This document shows, piece by piece, positions 1-13,786 of a stretch of DNA of 64,000 bases. The stretch lies in contig NC_135359.1 of assembly GCF_051622035.1 (NCBI RefSeq), forward strand, positions 19,119,501 through 19,183,500. The letters are read 5' to 3'. The stretch is from Arctopsyche grandis. Its lineage: Eukaryota; Arthropoda; Insecta; Trichoptera; Hydropsychidae. Under the pieces are notes generated by a model. That model was not told the DNA's origin, ran no database searches, and was given only the letters and a program-made list of their open reading frames with translations. Positions within the stretch are counted from its first letter, which is position 1; every line of letters starts with the position of its first letter. Position numbers and translations under genes: made by a program.

Positions 1-2439
1 ATAATAATAATGGCAATAGTACATATGTACATAAATAGAAAATCAATGTAAATTCGTACATGACATTTCAATACCCAATATTGCATACATACATTTATTC
101 ATTGCATGTTCGATAAATACATTCTAACCGAAAAATCATTACACATTTCAACAAATACATATACTATTGTAGATCTCGCGCAAAGTAACAGTTGAATCTT
201 TTCCCATACTATTATTCCCATATCTAGCTAGGGGTTGAAATTACCAACTAGCATCGCTTTTACTAAAACAACCGCAATCGCATCGAGAGGGTGATTCATA
301 ATGACGTCTAATTGCATATTGAATGCATTCGGTATCACCAATATTTTCACGATTAGATACGGAAAAATTATATTGCGTTTATGAAACATACATACGTATA
401 CTTTATATTCAGTATGCAACGTGCAATTTAGATTGTATCGAAAATTTGAATGTAGCCCATTATCGACGCGTATGATTTATTCATGATTTTTTTATTTGCA
501 CGTAATAATGTCGGGATTGATGCATTTTTTTCGTCCCCGGGTTGCCGCATTTGAATATTGGCTATTGGGATTTTACATCTTGAACAAATGCGTACTTATT
601 TCCATTGTGCCAGACAATGCGTAAAAGTGCAACACATTACCGTTGTTTTTTTTATTACAAATTGTCTATTTGCATATTTTTATTTGATGTTATTTTATAA
701 ATTATGAATCATTGCGATAAATTTTTGCTGTGAAATATGTTCGTATGTGAAATTTATTTAAATTTTTCGATTACGAAGCATGTACGCTTATTATTTTACT
801 TCATCGCTTGTAAACTTTCTCCTTTTTTTAAATAAAAATAAATTTACATATAATAGATACCTCATATTATTAATAGTAATTCATTTAAAATTCAAAAAAA
901 AAATAAATGATTAATTATTTAATTCGTCACTGTCAAATTTACTAATCGATCTACGTTCAATGTTTATCATTTTTTTTCTTAATTATTCAGAGCTTGTTCA
1001 TGCTATATATATTCAAATTAGCATTTATGTTTATCTATAGTTCTATTTACTATTTTTATTCATTGAAATGACAATGAGGTTGCGTAATAAAAAATACCAT
1101 AATAAAAGACATCACAACCGCTCTATGCAAAGCGACTTAACTTTTTATGATAATTTTTTAATCCTCCTTTTAATTTTCGCCATTAAATTGAGTAGACGTC
1201 GCGGTCGTTTATTGTTATTATTTTTTTACGTCAGCATCCCTTTGATGCCCTTTTTACCTCTTAAACGAAACCATAAACCAATATTTATTCTGCAAGTTGG
1301 GGGGCGATGAAGGCAGGGACTAAAATCCCCTATCATAACAATTACTATTATCACTTGTGAAACGAAAGATTCCTTTCACATACACTTATTATAGGCTTTT
1401 ACGACAAAGATATTAACATTTTATCTTTCAATGCATACTTATATATAAAACGAAAATATTTTTGGTAAAGAAATATAGAACCCGTTTATGTAATTTAAAA
1501 AATCTTTCTATTTTTTAATGATTTTAACAATTTGCCTCTACTATTCCTTTAATGACCCCTCAGGGTATGTTTTCTCAACAAACCGAGAACCGTTTATTAT
1601 TGTTGAAAGGGGGACAAAACGAACCGTGCATAAAGACCAAAGCCATCCCTAAACGTTTGATCCGCAAAACCAACAAACTTTGCCAATTTAGAGCGATTTC
1701 CACAATATTTTCATTGCATAATTGACGCAATAATTCAGAGACAACAGTTTGCAATTAACGATACATTTTATGTTAAACTAAAGAGCAAAACTATGTATGT
1801 ACGAAGAGTCATAACAATTGACCCACACGTTCGCTAAAAATTTGTTTTGAATTAATTAATGAACTTTGAAATCACACTTAACATAAAATAAATCAACTAA
1901 TCAGTGAATAGCGTGCGAAAGTAAGAGCATTTTAAATGTAAACCATAAAAAACGCTTCAGTTTAAAATCATTGCAAAAAAAAAAACAATAGGCAGACATA
2001 TTTCACCCTAATGAGGTATGATACATAGGGATGAACAACATTTTTTTTAAATCGCTATACAAAAGTATACTGGAAAATCAACATTTCGCAAGTTTAATTT
2101 ATTTTTACACATTTCATTTAAATCCACTATTCATTTAAATTTTATATTTGTATTTCTAATATTAATTATTATTTGTACCATTTCAAAAGTGAACTACTTG
2201 ATAGTTGTTAATCACTGGCTCTAGTGCTAAGGGGTGAGGGTGAGCAACGCCCACCCAGTCAATATCCCATTTGAGTCCAGCTCCCACTTCACACATGATT
2301 CACTCAAACGGAAGATAAAACTATTAAACAACTGCACCAAACTTAAAATTTAATAAAAGTTGGGCGTGATAAAACAGGGACAACCGAAAATCGTGGATGA
2401 AATTGGATACAAATAACTGCATCTTTAAATGATCATCAT
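1..2439. other. Intergenic or intronic AT-rich DNA, nothing recognised
   Basis: AT-rich sequence with homopolymer runs and scattered ACAT motifs. Short open frames (such as 1068-1310) are rich in basic and hydrophobic residues by composition and lack any family motif. No RNA gene was recognised. Confidence 0.5.
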
Positions 2440-2700
2440 CATTAACAGCCACTCTTCATCCACTGCTGAATTAAGGCATATGGCATTCGTTTCTGTTTTG
2501 AGCAACTCTCATCCATCTCATTCCACACATTTTTCTGATTTCATCCACCCATCTCCCCTGTAGTCTTCCTCGCACCCTTTTAAATTCTCTTGGGTACAAT
2601 TTGAGCACTACTTTCGTCCGTTATTCTAGCTACGTGACCCACCTATTGCCATTTAAATTTCTTCACTCTCACCATCACATAACAGTAAATATTTTGTTCT
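2440..2700 (-). mobile_element. RTE LINE 3' fragment, left part of a split copy
   Basis: Matches the C-terminal coding end of the 23-kb RTE copy on the same strand, including CTCTCATCCATCTCA, CCCATCTCCCCTGTAGTC and CGTGACCCACCTATTGCC. Similarity stops near 2700 at an AT-rich block bounded by CCGGTA repeats and seems to resume at about 3265. Several stops and indels make it non-functional. Confidence 0.7.
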
Positions 2701-3264
2701 ACTACCGGTATACCGGTATTTTTTTTATTTACCGGTAAATAAATAAAAAAATAGATTACATAGCTGTATGTGGTTACTTTTTTTAAAAACGTTAACCAAG
2801 ATTGAATAGTAAAGAATTAAAAATAAGTCTCGGGTGAATAATGTCATATATGTATGTATGTAAATGCATTTAAATAAATTATAATAAATAAATTTTTATT
2901 TTTTTTATTTTCAACTAATCATATTTATTTATTTAAAGTTTGGACCATTTAAAAGTTTCGATCAAAGTTGAAACAACCATCTGATCGCAATTATTACGAT
3001 TAGGTTGGTCTGTGTTGCCAGCGAATTTATCAATTTGAGATTGTCACATTTAATATTGAAAATAAATAAATTCCAGACAACCTAATCCACAATACGCCAT
3101 TTGAATCGATATTTGATGTAATATTATGCAATAATATGCCTGTATATTTATACTTAATTCGCGATGAAATCGTTAACTGTATATTTTAAAATTTACCTAT
3201 ATTTACCGAAGGCAAAATACTGCCGATTTACCAGTAAACCGGTATTACAATACATAATTCCGCT
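2701..3264. repeat. AT-rich insert bounded by inverted CCGGTA repeats
   Basis: Begins ACCGGTATACCGGTA and ends near ACCAGTAAACCGGTATTAC, which are imperfect inverted copies of each other. It sits between two parts of an RTE fragment, so it is probably a later insertion. A LINE-tail-like phrase AAAGTTTGGACCAT lies at about 2935, and an internal inverted pair (GATTAGGTTG and CAACCTAATC) frames 3000-3092. No target duplication is clear. The class is unassigned. Confidence 0.4.
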
Positions 3265-3500
3265 CGTTATACCAAACATAAGCACTGGACCTTAGCGGCA
3301 TTCTGGAGTTTAATATCCAAGATTCGCATCCATACGTAATCACTGGCAAGACACATGGATCGAAGATCTTTTTTTTTCAGTCACAGTGGAATTTTAGATT
3401 TGAATACCGCATTCGTTCGCCCAAATGCACTCCTTCCTAATTTCATACGTCTTATTTACTCTTCTTTATTACCGGACATTTCAATGATTTGACTTAGATA
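3265..3500 (-). mobile_element. RTE LINE fragment, right part of a split copy
   Basis: Carries the segment TCCAAGATTCGCATCCATACG followed by AGACACATGGATCGAAGATC, which matches the intact-looking stretch at 6340-6395 (minus-strand KIFDQCVLPVMTYGCESWTL). Further right it matches the 23.5-kb copy around TCATACGTCTTATTTACTC. It is a decayed part of the same element as 2440-2700. Confidence 0.6.
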
Positions 3501-6134
3501 TAAATAATACGTTAAAATTTTATGAAAGTGTTAATATTCCAAGTAAAAGAAAGTGTTCATGTTCGTTACACAGTGTTCAAAGTACAAACACTAATATTAT
3601 AATTCGAGGTATTGATGACTCACAACAAAAAAAAATTGAGGAGAACCAGACTTCCTAATGAGTGTGTCAAATTATCTATAAGATTATGTCTAGCTAACAT
3701 AGCCTGCAGCATGAATCTAAAAACAAAGACTAAAAAAAATGAGACAAATCATTAAAGTGATGCATTATTTTATATGAGAAAGTTAACTCAGAAGTGCCCG
3801 ACGACTCGGATTCGAGTATATGTAATGTACATAATTAAAATCATCATTTTATAATAACGTTATCTCAGCGTACATACATATGTATGTTTTTTATTTGATT
3901 CATTTGATAATGATTTTATATTCAGGGTGTAGAAGTCACCCCGTCCTATTCACGGGCGTGTAAACATTTTGCAAACATGTCCGCCATTGTGCGAGTGCGT
4001 GTCGGTAATGCAGAGATCGCTCGCACCCATTATTTATTTAAATCGGAGCACGCGTACATGAAATATTGCGGGACCTATTCATCTTGACTTGGCACATTAC
4101 AAAAAATTAAAATTAAAATTAAAACATACCCACAATGAGATACAAGCACCACCAGACGATCAAAATCTCTGAATTTTTCAAATGAACTTATATTAGTTAC
4201 TGAGGATTTGTTGATTTATAAAAACAAAATATGTATAATGAATTTAAAATTTGTTCTTTTGTTTTATATACCAAAAATTTTCACATTCAAACTGTTATAC
4301 ACGAGCACGGTTTGATGTATGTGAGTTAAGTTGACGACAATGGTAAATCGATGCACATTGTGCATCCATTATATATCGGATCGGTACCATATTTCAAATC
4401 CGATAATTAAGGGATGCCATTTTGAATTGTTTGGAGGCGCACACGCGCGATAAATGGATCGTTCTCCATTGCACACACATATGTAAAGTTTAAATTGAAA
4501 AAAGCCATAATCTCCCCCTTAAAAGAGTATGTAGGACTCCCGGTTGTTTGGGTTGTTTTGGGACGTCCCACTAGGGTTGTTTATCGGTTTGCAGAGTGCC
4601 GTTTTAAAACCCAATTTATTCAAGAACGACATATTCTTCGCACACGCCCTTTGATTTATGCGTGTTCGTGAATTCACGAATAATTTGATCCGAAAAATGG
4701 ACGCAGGATATTTCCGAAAGTAATTCCCCATTGTCCTGTCGTGTATGTACGTCCTCACTTCCAATTTGTGACATGCTCCAACGTTTCACTCTTAATATGC
4801 ATACTTTTTTTTTCTTTTTACATATTTGAAGAAATGTTTACCTATATTAAAAAATGTGAAATACCCTCTGCTGCTTGTACTGTCTTTATCCTTCGCAACC
4901 CTCGAGTGTACTTCTACTTTGTGGAGGATAAAAGATAAGGGTAACGCTCTGGAGGGTTCCTCTTTAAGTCCAACGACACACTGGCCTATAATGTGGAAAA
5001 ATAAAACCATAAACTAGAATTTTCCTTTAGATTTACATGCATACATCGAGTTTTTTTTATATTTTATCAAATTTATATAAACACATAATACCAGTTTATA
5101 GAATTAGCCATTCGATAAAATCTTTTACTTATTATTATAAAAGTATTTTCCTTTTACTTTTAGATAGTTGAATTTTTTTGGTTATTGAAGCGCTACAGAT
5201 TTCAATAAGTCGTCACAATGGTTAAACAAACTATACGTCAAAGAACACAATAAGAACATTATACAATAATTCGGCAAATGAAATCGTCATTCACTAATTT
5301 AAGAAAGAAAACCGTCATTCACTACTTTACAGTTTTTGAATAGTAAAATGTTATGAGTTCAGTTTAGTATCAGTTTTCAAGGGGCAAATATCAAAAACGA
5401 ATACAAATAAATTAGTATGAAAAAGTACATTCAAGTATCATTTAAGAAAAAAAATTAGATTTATTTATTTATTCACAAATTTGCCACAGTGACTTTACAG
5501 ATCAACTCCAAGTCGTCACTATGGCTATATAAAAAGGAAATTAATTATTATTATATTACAATTATGATAAAACAAATATAAAAATACAAAATTGTAAAAA
5601 CATGAAATATAAAAATATAAAAATACGAAATTGTAAAAACATAAAAGATCATCAGTTTGGTTAGCTCTAGACTATTCACTCAAATGGTCTGGAGATGTTT
5701 TCTTTATCATGAAAATGGACGTATGCTACTACTGCAAGAATGAAAAAATATTTAAAAAATCTTAGAAGAAAGTTTCTTTTCGTCAATGGAAAACCACCTT
5801 TCATTAATCATGGACGTGATATGTTAAAGCTTATCTACTAAATTGTCATCGAGCTAAATTGATGACTAATAATTCTATTTATTGACACTGAGTATGATTC
5901 ATAAAATTTCGGTCAGAAAACTGAGATAAGTTGGTTACTTATTTTAAGATTTGGGTTTATTTGCAAGAAATGGCCGCCAAGACGCCACCATAGCCTGGGA
6001 ATAATATCGATTTAAACCCAATTAAAATTTATGGATGGATTTAAAATATAGAATAAGTAGAAGCAACATATATCATCTTATATTATTAAAATAAATAATA
6101 AAAAAGTTGTGATAGATTTATTTTCCTATCAACT
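3501..6134. other. Non-coding stretch with one GC-richer block
   Basis: Mostly AT-rich. About 3940-4095 is distinctly GC-richer (TCCGCCATTGTGCGAGTGCG, GAGATCGCTCGCACCC) and unlike the repeats here, so it could be a regulatory island. Another mixed block is 4500-4760. No coding sequence recognised. Confidence 0.45.
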
Positions 6135-6405
6135 TTTTGAAAACATTTCAATCTCTTCACTATATCCACTACTCTAGTCATAATTATCAACCACGGATAC
6201 TTATACCACGTTTATAATTCTCAACCACTATATCTACTGCTCTTGTTATAATTCTCAACCACGTTTTTCCGTCCACTATCTCTTCTAGCTTTGGCGATAA
6301 TACGGCGTCCCATGCTTTGTGCAGCATCTTGGCGTTCAATGTCCAAGATTCACATCCATACGTCATCACTGGTAAAACACATTGATCAAAGATCTTTTTC
6401 ATACA
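6135..6405 (-). mobile_element. RTE LINE fragment
   Basis: Minus strand reads MKKIFDQCVLPVMTYGCESW and then LEEIVDGKTWLRIITR, the linker between the reverse transcriptase and the C-terminal domain in RTE/BovB-like LINEs. The stretch CCACTATATCTACTGCTCTTG partly repeats 6160-6185, a small internal duplication. It is short, truncated at both ends and without an active site. Confidence 0.75.
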
Positions 6406-8254
6406 TATTGAAAATCAAATAAAAATAACGCAAGTTTTAATTTCACATAAAATACTGTATTCAATTAATTAATTATATAAATCTAAACTGAAACTTTTGC
6501 CTGTATTAAATGTGAAAATTAATAATAGCAAGCAAATTCAAGTAGAGTTTCAACGTGCGATTTGTCTCTTGATACGTTCAGCGCTGCGGTTCAATAACCC
6601 ATTACTAACCCCGCTTCCTTTAACAAGAGAAAAACCTCCCTAATGACTGAAATGCAGCGGAAAATCAGCGAACGCAATAATTGCGTTAACGAGACGAACG
6701 CGTTGATTCGCCAACGCTAATGCCTGAGCGACTCGATAATACGAATTTTCCGATTGTTCTGATTTTTCCCTGCAATATTTTGTACATACTCGAAACACTG
6801 GGTTAGTGGTGCGTCTTGCACTCTCCCCTGCATTTGCGTGTACTTATGCATCTCGTACGTGAGGGGTCCCTCAGTCTTTGAGCCCTCAGAGAACCCCATC
6901 CCTTGCTTTCCTCCAGCATAGTGCTTCATGCAACTAGGGCGCACGCACTCTCTGAAGGATCCGCTTGTAATCAGCGACTGCATCAATATCGCTGCAGTGC
7001 GTGTATAATTGATGCAAGCTGTGCACATCTTGCCGCAAGAATTTCAACTTAGAAGTAGCAATGTGTATACAGCTGGACAAAAAAGTATTAAAAAATCCAT
7101 AATTTTAAATATTTTCAACATTTGGTTCAGTTATGTACATACATATACATATAGGAACAATGTTATCACATTCTATTATATATGAATTAGAATTTCTTAT
7201 ACCTTTTATTGTAATTTATAATAATTACAATAAAACAAAAGCCTATTGTTATTATTATAACTATTGTATATAAAAGAGTACTCAAACAAGAGTTTTTGTT
7301 TAGGGCTGGATGTTATTTTTTTTTTCCAATTTGATGATATTCCATATTGGACTATTCGTGACTATGATAAATGAAGTTGAGACGCGAAACGGTTACAAAA
7401 CTCGTTTGGTTGGGAAAATTCGATCTATGCTATTCCCATTGAGAGCAGAAAATCGATAGTGGACACACGATTGTCGATCAAAGACAACCAGTTTCTATGA
7501 CAGTTTTTTTTTTCGTAATTCCGATTCAAAAACTTCGCAACCGTGTATTTGCGAGCGGTCACGTGCGAATAATGCGCCCGCAGTTTATCGAGTTTAACCC
7601 TCGCGCTACGTTCGATCATTAGTTTCGGGTCACGAATTGTCGAAAAAATACCGGAATCGCCTTTTCGAGGATTGCTAGTTTCGCAAAAGACGTGCTTTTC
7701 GTGTGAACTTTGGCCGATTGAAATAAATAAATACATAATACCGTTGTTGCATCCTCGCAAGCGATCCGAACGATAAGCACCCTTCTTGGATACAATGAAG
7801 TGGTTAAACGTGGAATTTGATCTTCGGTGTCAACCGTTGAATTCAACGTAATCTTTCCAGAAAGACGCTCTCCATTCACAGTATTGATTAATAGTTTGTG
7901 GGAATAGAAACTCGTCATCCAACAAAAGAGACTCGTTTTTCATTTAATTGATATTGAGAACTATTCGTCTAGAAACGCCTAGATAATTAAATTGTACGCA
8001 TACATTCCGAATAAATTGAAATACTAGGTTTTAAGAGTTTGAATACGCCCAGAAAACGACTTCTATATGCTGATATAAATACAAATACATGTGATTGATA
8101 TATTACATTATTAATATATTATTCATTTTAATGACAACGAAATTGAAATGTCAATAACACACTACTGCGAACAAATTACAAAACTTAACCCAGAAGATTG
8201 TTGATTGCAAACCCAGGACTGTAGAACTTTATAGGTTTCAAAAGGTTTATATTC
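6406..8254. other. Non-coding stretch
   Basis: 6540-7030 and 7400-7900 are less AT-rich and hold open frames of about 100 codons, but they overlap on several frames and show no motif or splice-consistent extension. They are better explained as non-coding, possibly regulatory. Confidence 0.4.
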
Positions 8255-8560
8255 TGAAATGATTGGTGTAATGGACAGAAATGGCAATGGGTGGTTCACG
8301 TAGCAAGAACAACGGGCAATAGATGGATGAAAGTTTTCGAATAGTAACCGAAAGAATGTAAAAGGTTGCAAGAGAAACCACGAGGGAGATGGGGAGATTA
8401 AATCCGAAAAACATGTTATATGAGATGGATGAGAGTAGCTCAAAACAGAGACGAATGGAAGCGTGTTGGAGAGATTTTCATCGAGTAGTGGATGGTTCAA
8501 GCATCAATTTCCAATTTTGTAAGAACTTTGGGATGTATACTGCAAGGATATTCAGTGAGT
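8255..8560 (+). mobile_element. RTE LINE 3' end fragment
   Basis: Plus strand retains the decayed C-terminal coding end (ATGGCAATGGGTGGTTCACG, GATGAGAGTAGCTC, then GAATGGAAGCGTGTTGGAGA) and continues into a short tail, CAATTTCCAATTTTGTAAG, also found at 31328. That shared tail helps define the 3' end of the family. Confidence 0.65.
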
Positions 8561-8965
8561 AAATGATGATTATGATTTTCTGAATTGTTATATGAATGAC
8601 TGTTGATTTTCCGATTTTTCTAGCTTTATTGTTGTGACGGAACCAATAAATCGGTATTTTTCCCCTCAGATTCTCGCAAATTTGTTGAATGTAATAAAAG
8701 CTAACTACATAGTGTATTTCTCGCAAATTTTCTGTGTATCAAAAAATTTTTGATTGTCCATAGATGGTCTCTATTTGTATTCTATCTGCTGTTAAATATA
8801 TTTGAAAAATTCTTTGTACAAAATTTTATCTAACCATGTCGCCTTGGGGTAATTGGAATATGTGAAGTGTGTGTGTAAAAATAAAAAAAAATAATGTTTC
8901 ATAGTTGATTAAGACCTCGTTTAGGATGAAATCGTGAAGTGAAATTAATAGAATTTACTTATAAG

Positions 8966-10471
8966 CAGTGGCGGCTCGTCCATACGCACTGCGGTACTGC
9001 AGCACCCCCAAGGAAATTGAGAAAAATTTAATATTATTATATACATAAATGTATGTATATTATATGAAAATATCAATATTATTTAAGCGTGTATTAAGCT
9101 CGCCCGCACACCGATACATCCAATAATGATCATAGATCGCGGTACTAATATCAGAAAGTGAGGCATCGTTTATGATTTTGTGCAGTACGGTTTTCGTTGG
9201 AATATGCCGAGTGGGTGAAGGAGGGGCGCGGGGAGGGAGCTCGCGCTAGAAGCTTGGTCTCGTACTGCCACTCCCGGCTGTACGAGACGTATTTTGCCTC
9301 GTATGCGCGCGCCCGACACCTCTCACTTTTCCTCATTCCTTCTGCTTTCGTCTTTCCTTCTACAACTCTTACACTTTCTACATTTCTACTCTTCCTTCTA
9401 AACCTCACTGTAACAGTTTTATTTCTTCTAATTTATTTGGCAAACTAATTTTTTTAAAAGCGATATTTGCACCTATTTTCAAAACAGAATCATGACTCTA
9501 ACTGTTAATTAAGTGTATCAAAATCAAGAGAAGTTGAGGCAATATTTTCAAGACCTTAAATCTTTTTCCGAAAATGCCGATAAAACAATAACAGATTCTA
9601 TCAATTTACTGAATACATTAAATGATGACAATTTTTTATTTTGGTTAGAACTATTTCACAAATTAATACCGCATGTAGAAATTATTTACTTTTCGAATTA
9701 AAATTATTAGAATTAAAGAAAACTTTTATTCAAAATGCTATACTAATGCCATTATACAAATACGAGATTATTATAGCGACTTGTCTTCATCTCAGTCTCA
9801 AGAAGCCAAAAATATGTGCGATGTTATTATTAAAGATATCAAAGAGAAATGTACTTTTTCTAATCGAGTAATAGCTGTGAAATTATTTAATAAAGAAAAT
9901 TTTGAAAACTACTGAAAGTAAATGCCAATGGAAGATCTACTACTAACCGTTGAATCATATCCAATGCTAGATAAAGAAAAACTTCAAACTGAATTAGAAG
10001 TGTTTTACTCAAGGAAAGAAATGTATAGTATTAATGATTTATTAATATTTTTAAAACTAATTTTTGCAATCAATTTATGTCAAGTTTGTGTGGAAATAAC
10101 AAAACGTATTCAAATTCTGCTTACAACTTCAACTACCTCAGAGCCAGAATGGTGTTTTTCATCAATAAATAGAATAAAGACATACATATATAAGAAACAC
10201 AATGGTTCAGGAAAGATTGACGGCTTTGTCTATGCTGTCAATTGAAAAAAAAAATGATTATGAACAGTGAAAAATTTAACGAATAGGTGATAGACCTTTT
10301 TCAAGGAAAAGGAAAATATACAGAAGAATCAATTTTTTAATGAAATAAAATACATATAATGTTTTTTGATAATTTTGATGTTAATAGTAAAATATAATCC
10401 AAATAAACATTTTATTTTTATTTTTAATCAACCGCAGCACCCCCAGATATATTATCCACGAGCCGCCACTG
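8966..10471 (+). mobile_element. hAT-superfamily DNA transposon, internally decayed, complete ends
   Basis: Perfect 14-bp terminal inverted repeats CAGTGGCGGCTCGT / ACGAGCCGCCACTG, flanked by an identical 8-bp duplication CTTATAAG (8958-8965 and 10472-10479). Subterminal CAGCACCCCCA also appears at both ends in inverted order. The 8-bp duplication and the CAGTGGCG end are diagnostic of hAT. Inside, 9513-10245 and the out-of-frame sequence beyond to about 10340 retain the C-terminal hAT dimerisation region, seen as LLTTSTTSEPEWCFSSINRI followed by KTYI. It is split by stops and frameshifts and lacks most of the catalytic domain, so it is non-autonomous today. Confidence 0.93.
9513..10340 (+). 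pseudogene. hAT transposase remnant, C-terminal dimerisation region
   Basis: Three broken reading frames (9513-9701, 9641-9871, 9922-10245) follow one another on the same strand. The last contains KLQTELEVFYSRKEMY and the hallmark TSEPEWCFSSINRIKTYI, corresponding to the conserved S-x-x-E-R-x-F-S-x-L-x-R-I-K of hAT dimerisation domains; here W replaces the usual R. After a frameshift the sequence still reads LTALSMLSIEKK-like residues. It resembles the ZMYM/P52rIPK-like hAT branch. No DDE residues are identifiable. Confidence 0.75.
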
Positions 10472-10479
10472 CTTATAAG

Positions 10480-13400
10480 TATATGTGGTTACATATTACT
10501 ATGTATAAAATAGACTGTCAGTAGTGGGTATATGTATATGTACATATGTGTGTGTATACATAGTTTTAATTTATATGAAACTCATCGTAGCAATGCCATA
10601 TCCGATTGTAAGAATGCGATAAAAGCAGCTACCGGGATGATTGCAGATCTTCACCGTAATTGCATCCTGATGCAAAAAAAATGCATCGCCACACAGGTAG
10701 TTGATACGTACATACATAGGAAGTGCGTAGGGGCTCAAAAGCTACACACAATCCTCAAACAGAAAGGGGAGGTAAAGTTTTCAACGAGGTTTGTCCGGGT
10801 GAATAGGATGTAACGTACATAGTTCTACGTATAAATGACTTGCACAACGCGAAATACAAACTTCAATGGTAAAAAATATATATGTACATATAAAACTTAA
10901 TTATTGAATTAAAAGAAACTTTAATTACATTCGTGATAATCTGAAAGCAATCAATACATTGCATACGATGAATTGCAAATATGATTCTAGAAAAGGTGAG
11001 GTTCAGTAGAGGACGTATAAAATCCACTTATTAATAATCTCTAATGTTTTTATTTTAACTTAAATATATTTTTCAACCATTTGAGAACCGTAAACTAGGA
11101 CTTTTATCAGAAAATCTTACGAAAGGCATCGCGATTAATGTGTGTGTAGGTATATGTAGAACATTTCCAAGGTATGCAAGCACGCATACAACTAGTTCAG
11201 TAGGGCATTAGCACTAATGATTAGAAACCCTCCTCTCAGTCCTCTCCCTATCGGAGGAGGACTTCCTTTGTGAGGGACCCCTGCAGTAGTGAGGGGATCA
11301 GTTTTGCGTAGATCCGCCATTTTGTCGGTGAATAATTACACGTCTCTTTTTTTCACTCTTAACGAACGTAGCATACATATCGATGCATTATTTAGCGAAT
11401 CGGATTCTTCGTTCCGTGCAAAAATTCCACGTTTTAGTTTTCCCCTATGGTAGAATGGAAGGGTTTAATGTTAATTAATTATAATTATCAGATTTAAATT
11501 TGGACGCTGAAACCATTCATCACTCGGTGCTTTCTTAAAGCATAATAGATTTTCTCGATTTCAAGTGTTGATACCGCGCAAATAAATCGTCTTATTAATA
11601 AATGGAATACAATCGGTGATTCTAAAACCCTTCGCATTGTTTTCTATAGCAAATTTTTGTTTCACTTGCCTGAATTTAAAATTTAATAAATTGATTTTAC
11701 ACACAATATGTATGTAGATTGACTGATAATCGAATTACTCTTGCATATAAAAATTCTAATTATTCTTACATATTTGTTGATAGTAAATGATTTAAGAGTA
11801 AGCAACGTTTTATTTTCAAAAAGAATCTCAACCCAGTAAGATAAAAGAGGATACTAGTAAATTTAAATATGAGACATCAATTTCGAACAGAGTTTGAATG
11901 TAGAACTATGTACTTCATGTATGTATGTATGTATATATATTTTACAGTTGAAGTGTAAAACATTCATAATAACATTACAACCGTCAAAATTCAACTGTTG
12001 CATTACCACTGGTGCACATTGTTGAACGTATATTTGCGTTTGTAGAGCTATCATTTAATACTTAAATTGTATTCGAATGTAATGACCTAAAACATCAGTT
12101 GGAATATACATATATAACTGAAAATACAATTCGACCGTAACACATATATCAGTAAATCTGTACTCCAGTGAAATACTTTAACTTTAATAAGAGTATACTT
12201 TCACCAACTCAGTCGGTGAAAGCATATCATAACTAAAGCCCGGACCCTGAGGGGGCTGTATATTGTTCAAAGGTTGTAAATGCATTGTTAAAGGTTTGCC
12301 GTACAATAGATAGCACTGTGACTAGATACCTCTAATCATAACATATAATATCACAATCATAACATTAAAAACATGTTTTCAACTTGGATATTACATCATA
12401 ACACCACCAATTGGAAGAAAGGACTAAAGACTATCCAATTTATGAAAAAATAAGGCATTCAATTCAGGAATCAATGCAGCTGTATTTGGACAAACTGCAA
12501 AAGTTGATCTAACGCCATCAAATTTTTCTTCTGATGTAATTAAACATATATGTACATATACACCGAAGAAGATATCTAAAGACATAGCATTAATAGAAAT
12601 ATCAGAAGTAAATTTGAAGTATTCGGAATATGAATTACCTAAAACGCCAATGAAAGCATACTTTTACTACTACGCAGTATAAAATCACTGTAAAATTAAT
12701 CAGCCTCGTATGTACACACACATGAAAATTATTCACAACGTAAACGATTCTCAAACACGAACGCGTACAAAACTTACGTATGAAACTCGTGTGTGAGCTA
12801 TTTGAAATTTATTTCCTTTCATACGCAAAGACAGGATATTGACAAAGGTTCCATCATCCGTGAAATGTTGAACGCGTATGCATATATTGTACGATGATGA
12901 GGTGTGGAGACCTCTTGCTCGAGACAATTGTGTACAACGATTAATCATACGGAATAGTACTCGAGGAGAGCTGATGATTCCGCTTATTGACTCGTCCAGT
13001 TGATCCATCGTGCTACCCACCTCAATGGACCGAAGGGAACACACCTGAAGGGATCAATGGACCAGTTTGTTGATGGACATTCGCACCGATTCAGATCCGA
13101 GATGCGTATAATCGACTATCATCAATCAATTTGAGCGCGTTTGGGCAGGACCGAATCAGATGCTGACGTAAATCTATATGAGCATTTTAGAGTATATTTT
13201 ATTGAGGATATAAATACATACATACATACATATGTATGTATATAGTTATCAACAACGTATAAGAATATCAAGAAAACCTAAACTAACTTAGTAATAGTAT
13301 TTCCACATGAAGTACATATGATATTTACATTTATATATTCAATAGAAATAACCCAGAGGGTATGTGTGTATTAAATTGAATATAAGGAATAATTAATGAA

Positions 13401-13786
13401 ATATTTAGTATTTACTTTTAATTTCAACTATTTGAAGTAAGTTTAAATCTAAAAATATGTATATATATTGTGTACTTTTTTAGAAAAAATGAGACTTTAT
13501 CTAACCGAGTAATTTACATTGCTTTACACAGATCAATAAGTTGGAAGAATTATTTGATATTATATATTTTCAAATTCAAATTAAAATCAGCATACCATTT
13601 AAATAGATATTTATTAACTTATGTATCACGTAGGCATTTAAATTTCACAATCAACTTTGCATCTTCCAGTAACAATTTATAAATGTAGGCTATTTATTAC
13701 TGGTGAATAATATTGAACTTTTCAGGTGTATTAATTGTCCTAATGGGTTCCTAATGAGTGCTAATTGTCCTAATATGTATGTATAT
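10480..13786. other. Non-coding stretch with GC-richer islands
   Basis: AT-rich with islands at 11200-11345 (CCTCCTCTCAGTCCTCTCCC, TCGGAGGAGGACTTCC) and 12820-13170. ACAT-type microsatellites lie at 11918-11940 and 13217-13243. No gene or assignable element seen. Confidence 0.45.

Noticed and set aside
6717..7028. 103-codon minus-strand frame as a small protein gene
   Set aside because: No signal peptide, no family pattern, and composition follows a local GC-richer block.
7425..7918. Two overlapping minus-strand frames of about 100 codons as a gene
   Set aside because: They overlap in different frames, have no domain motif, and no splice-consistent extension was found.
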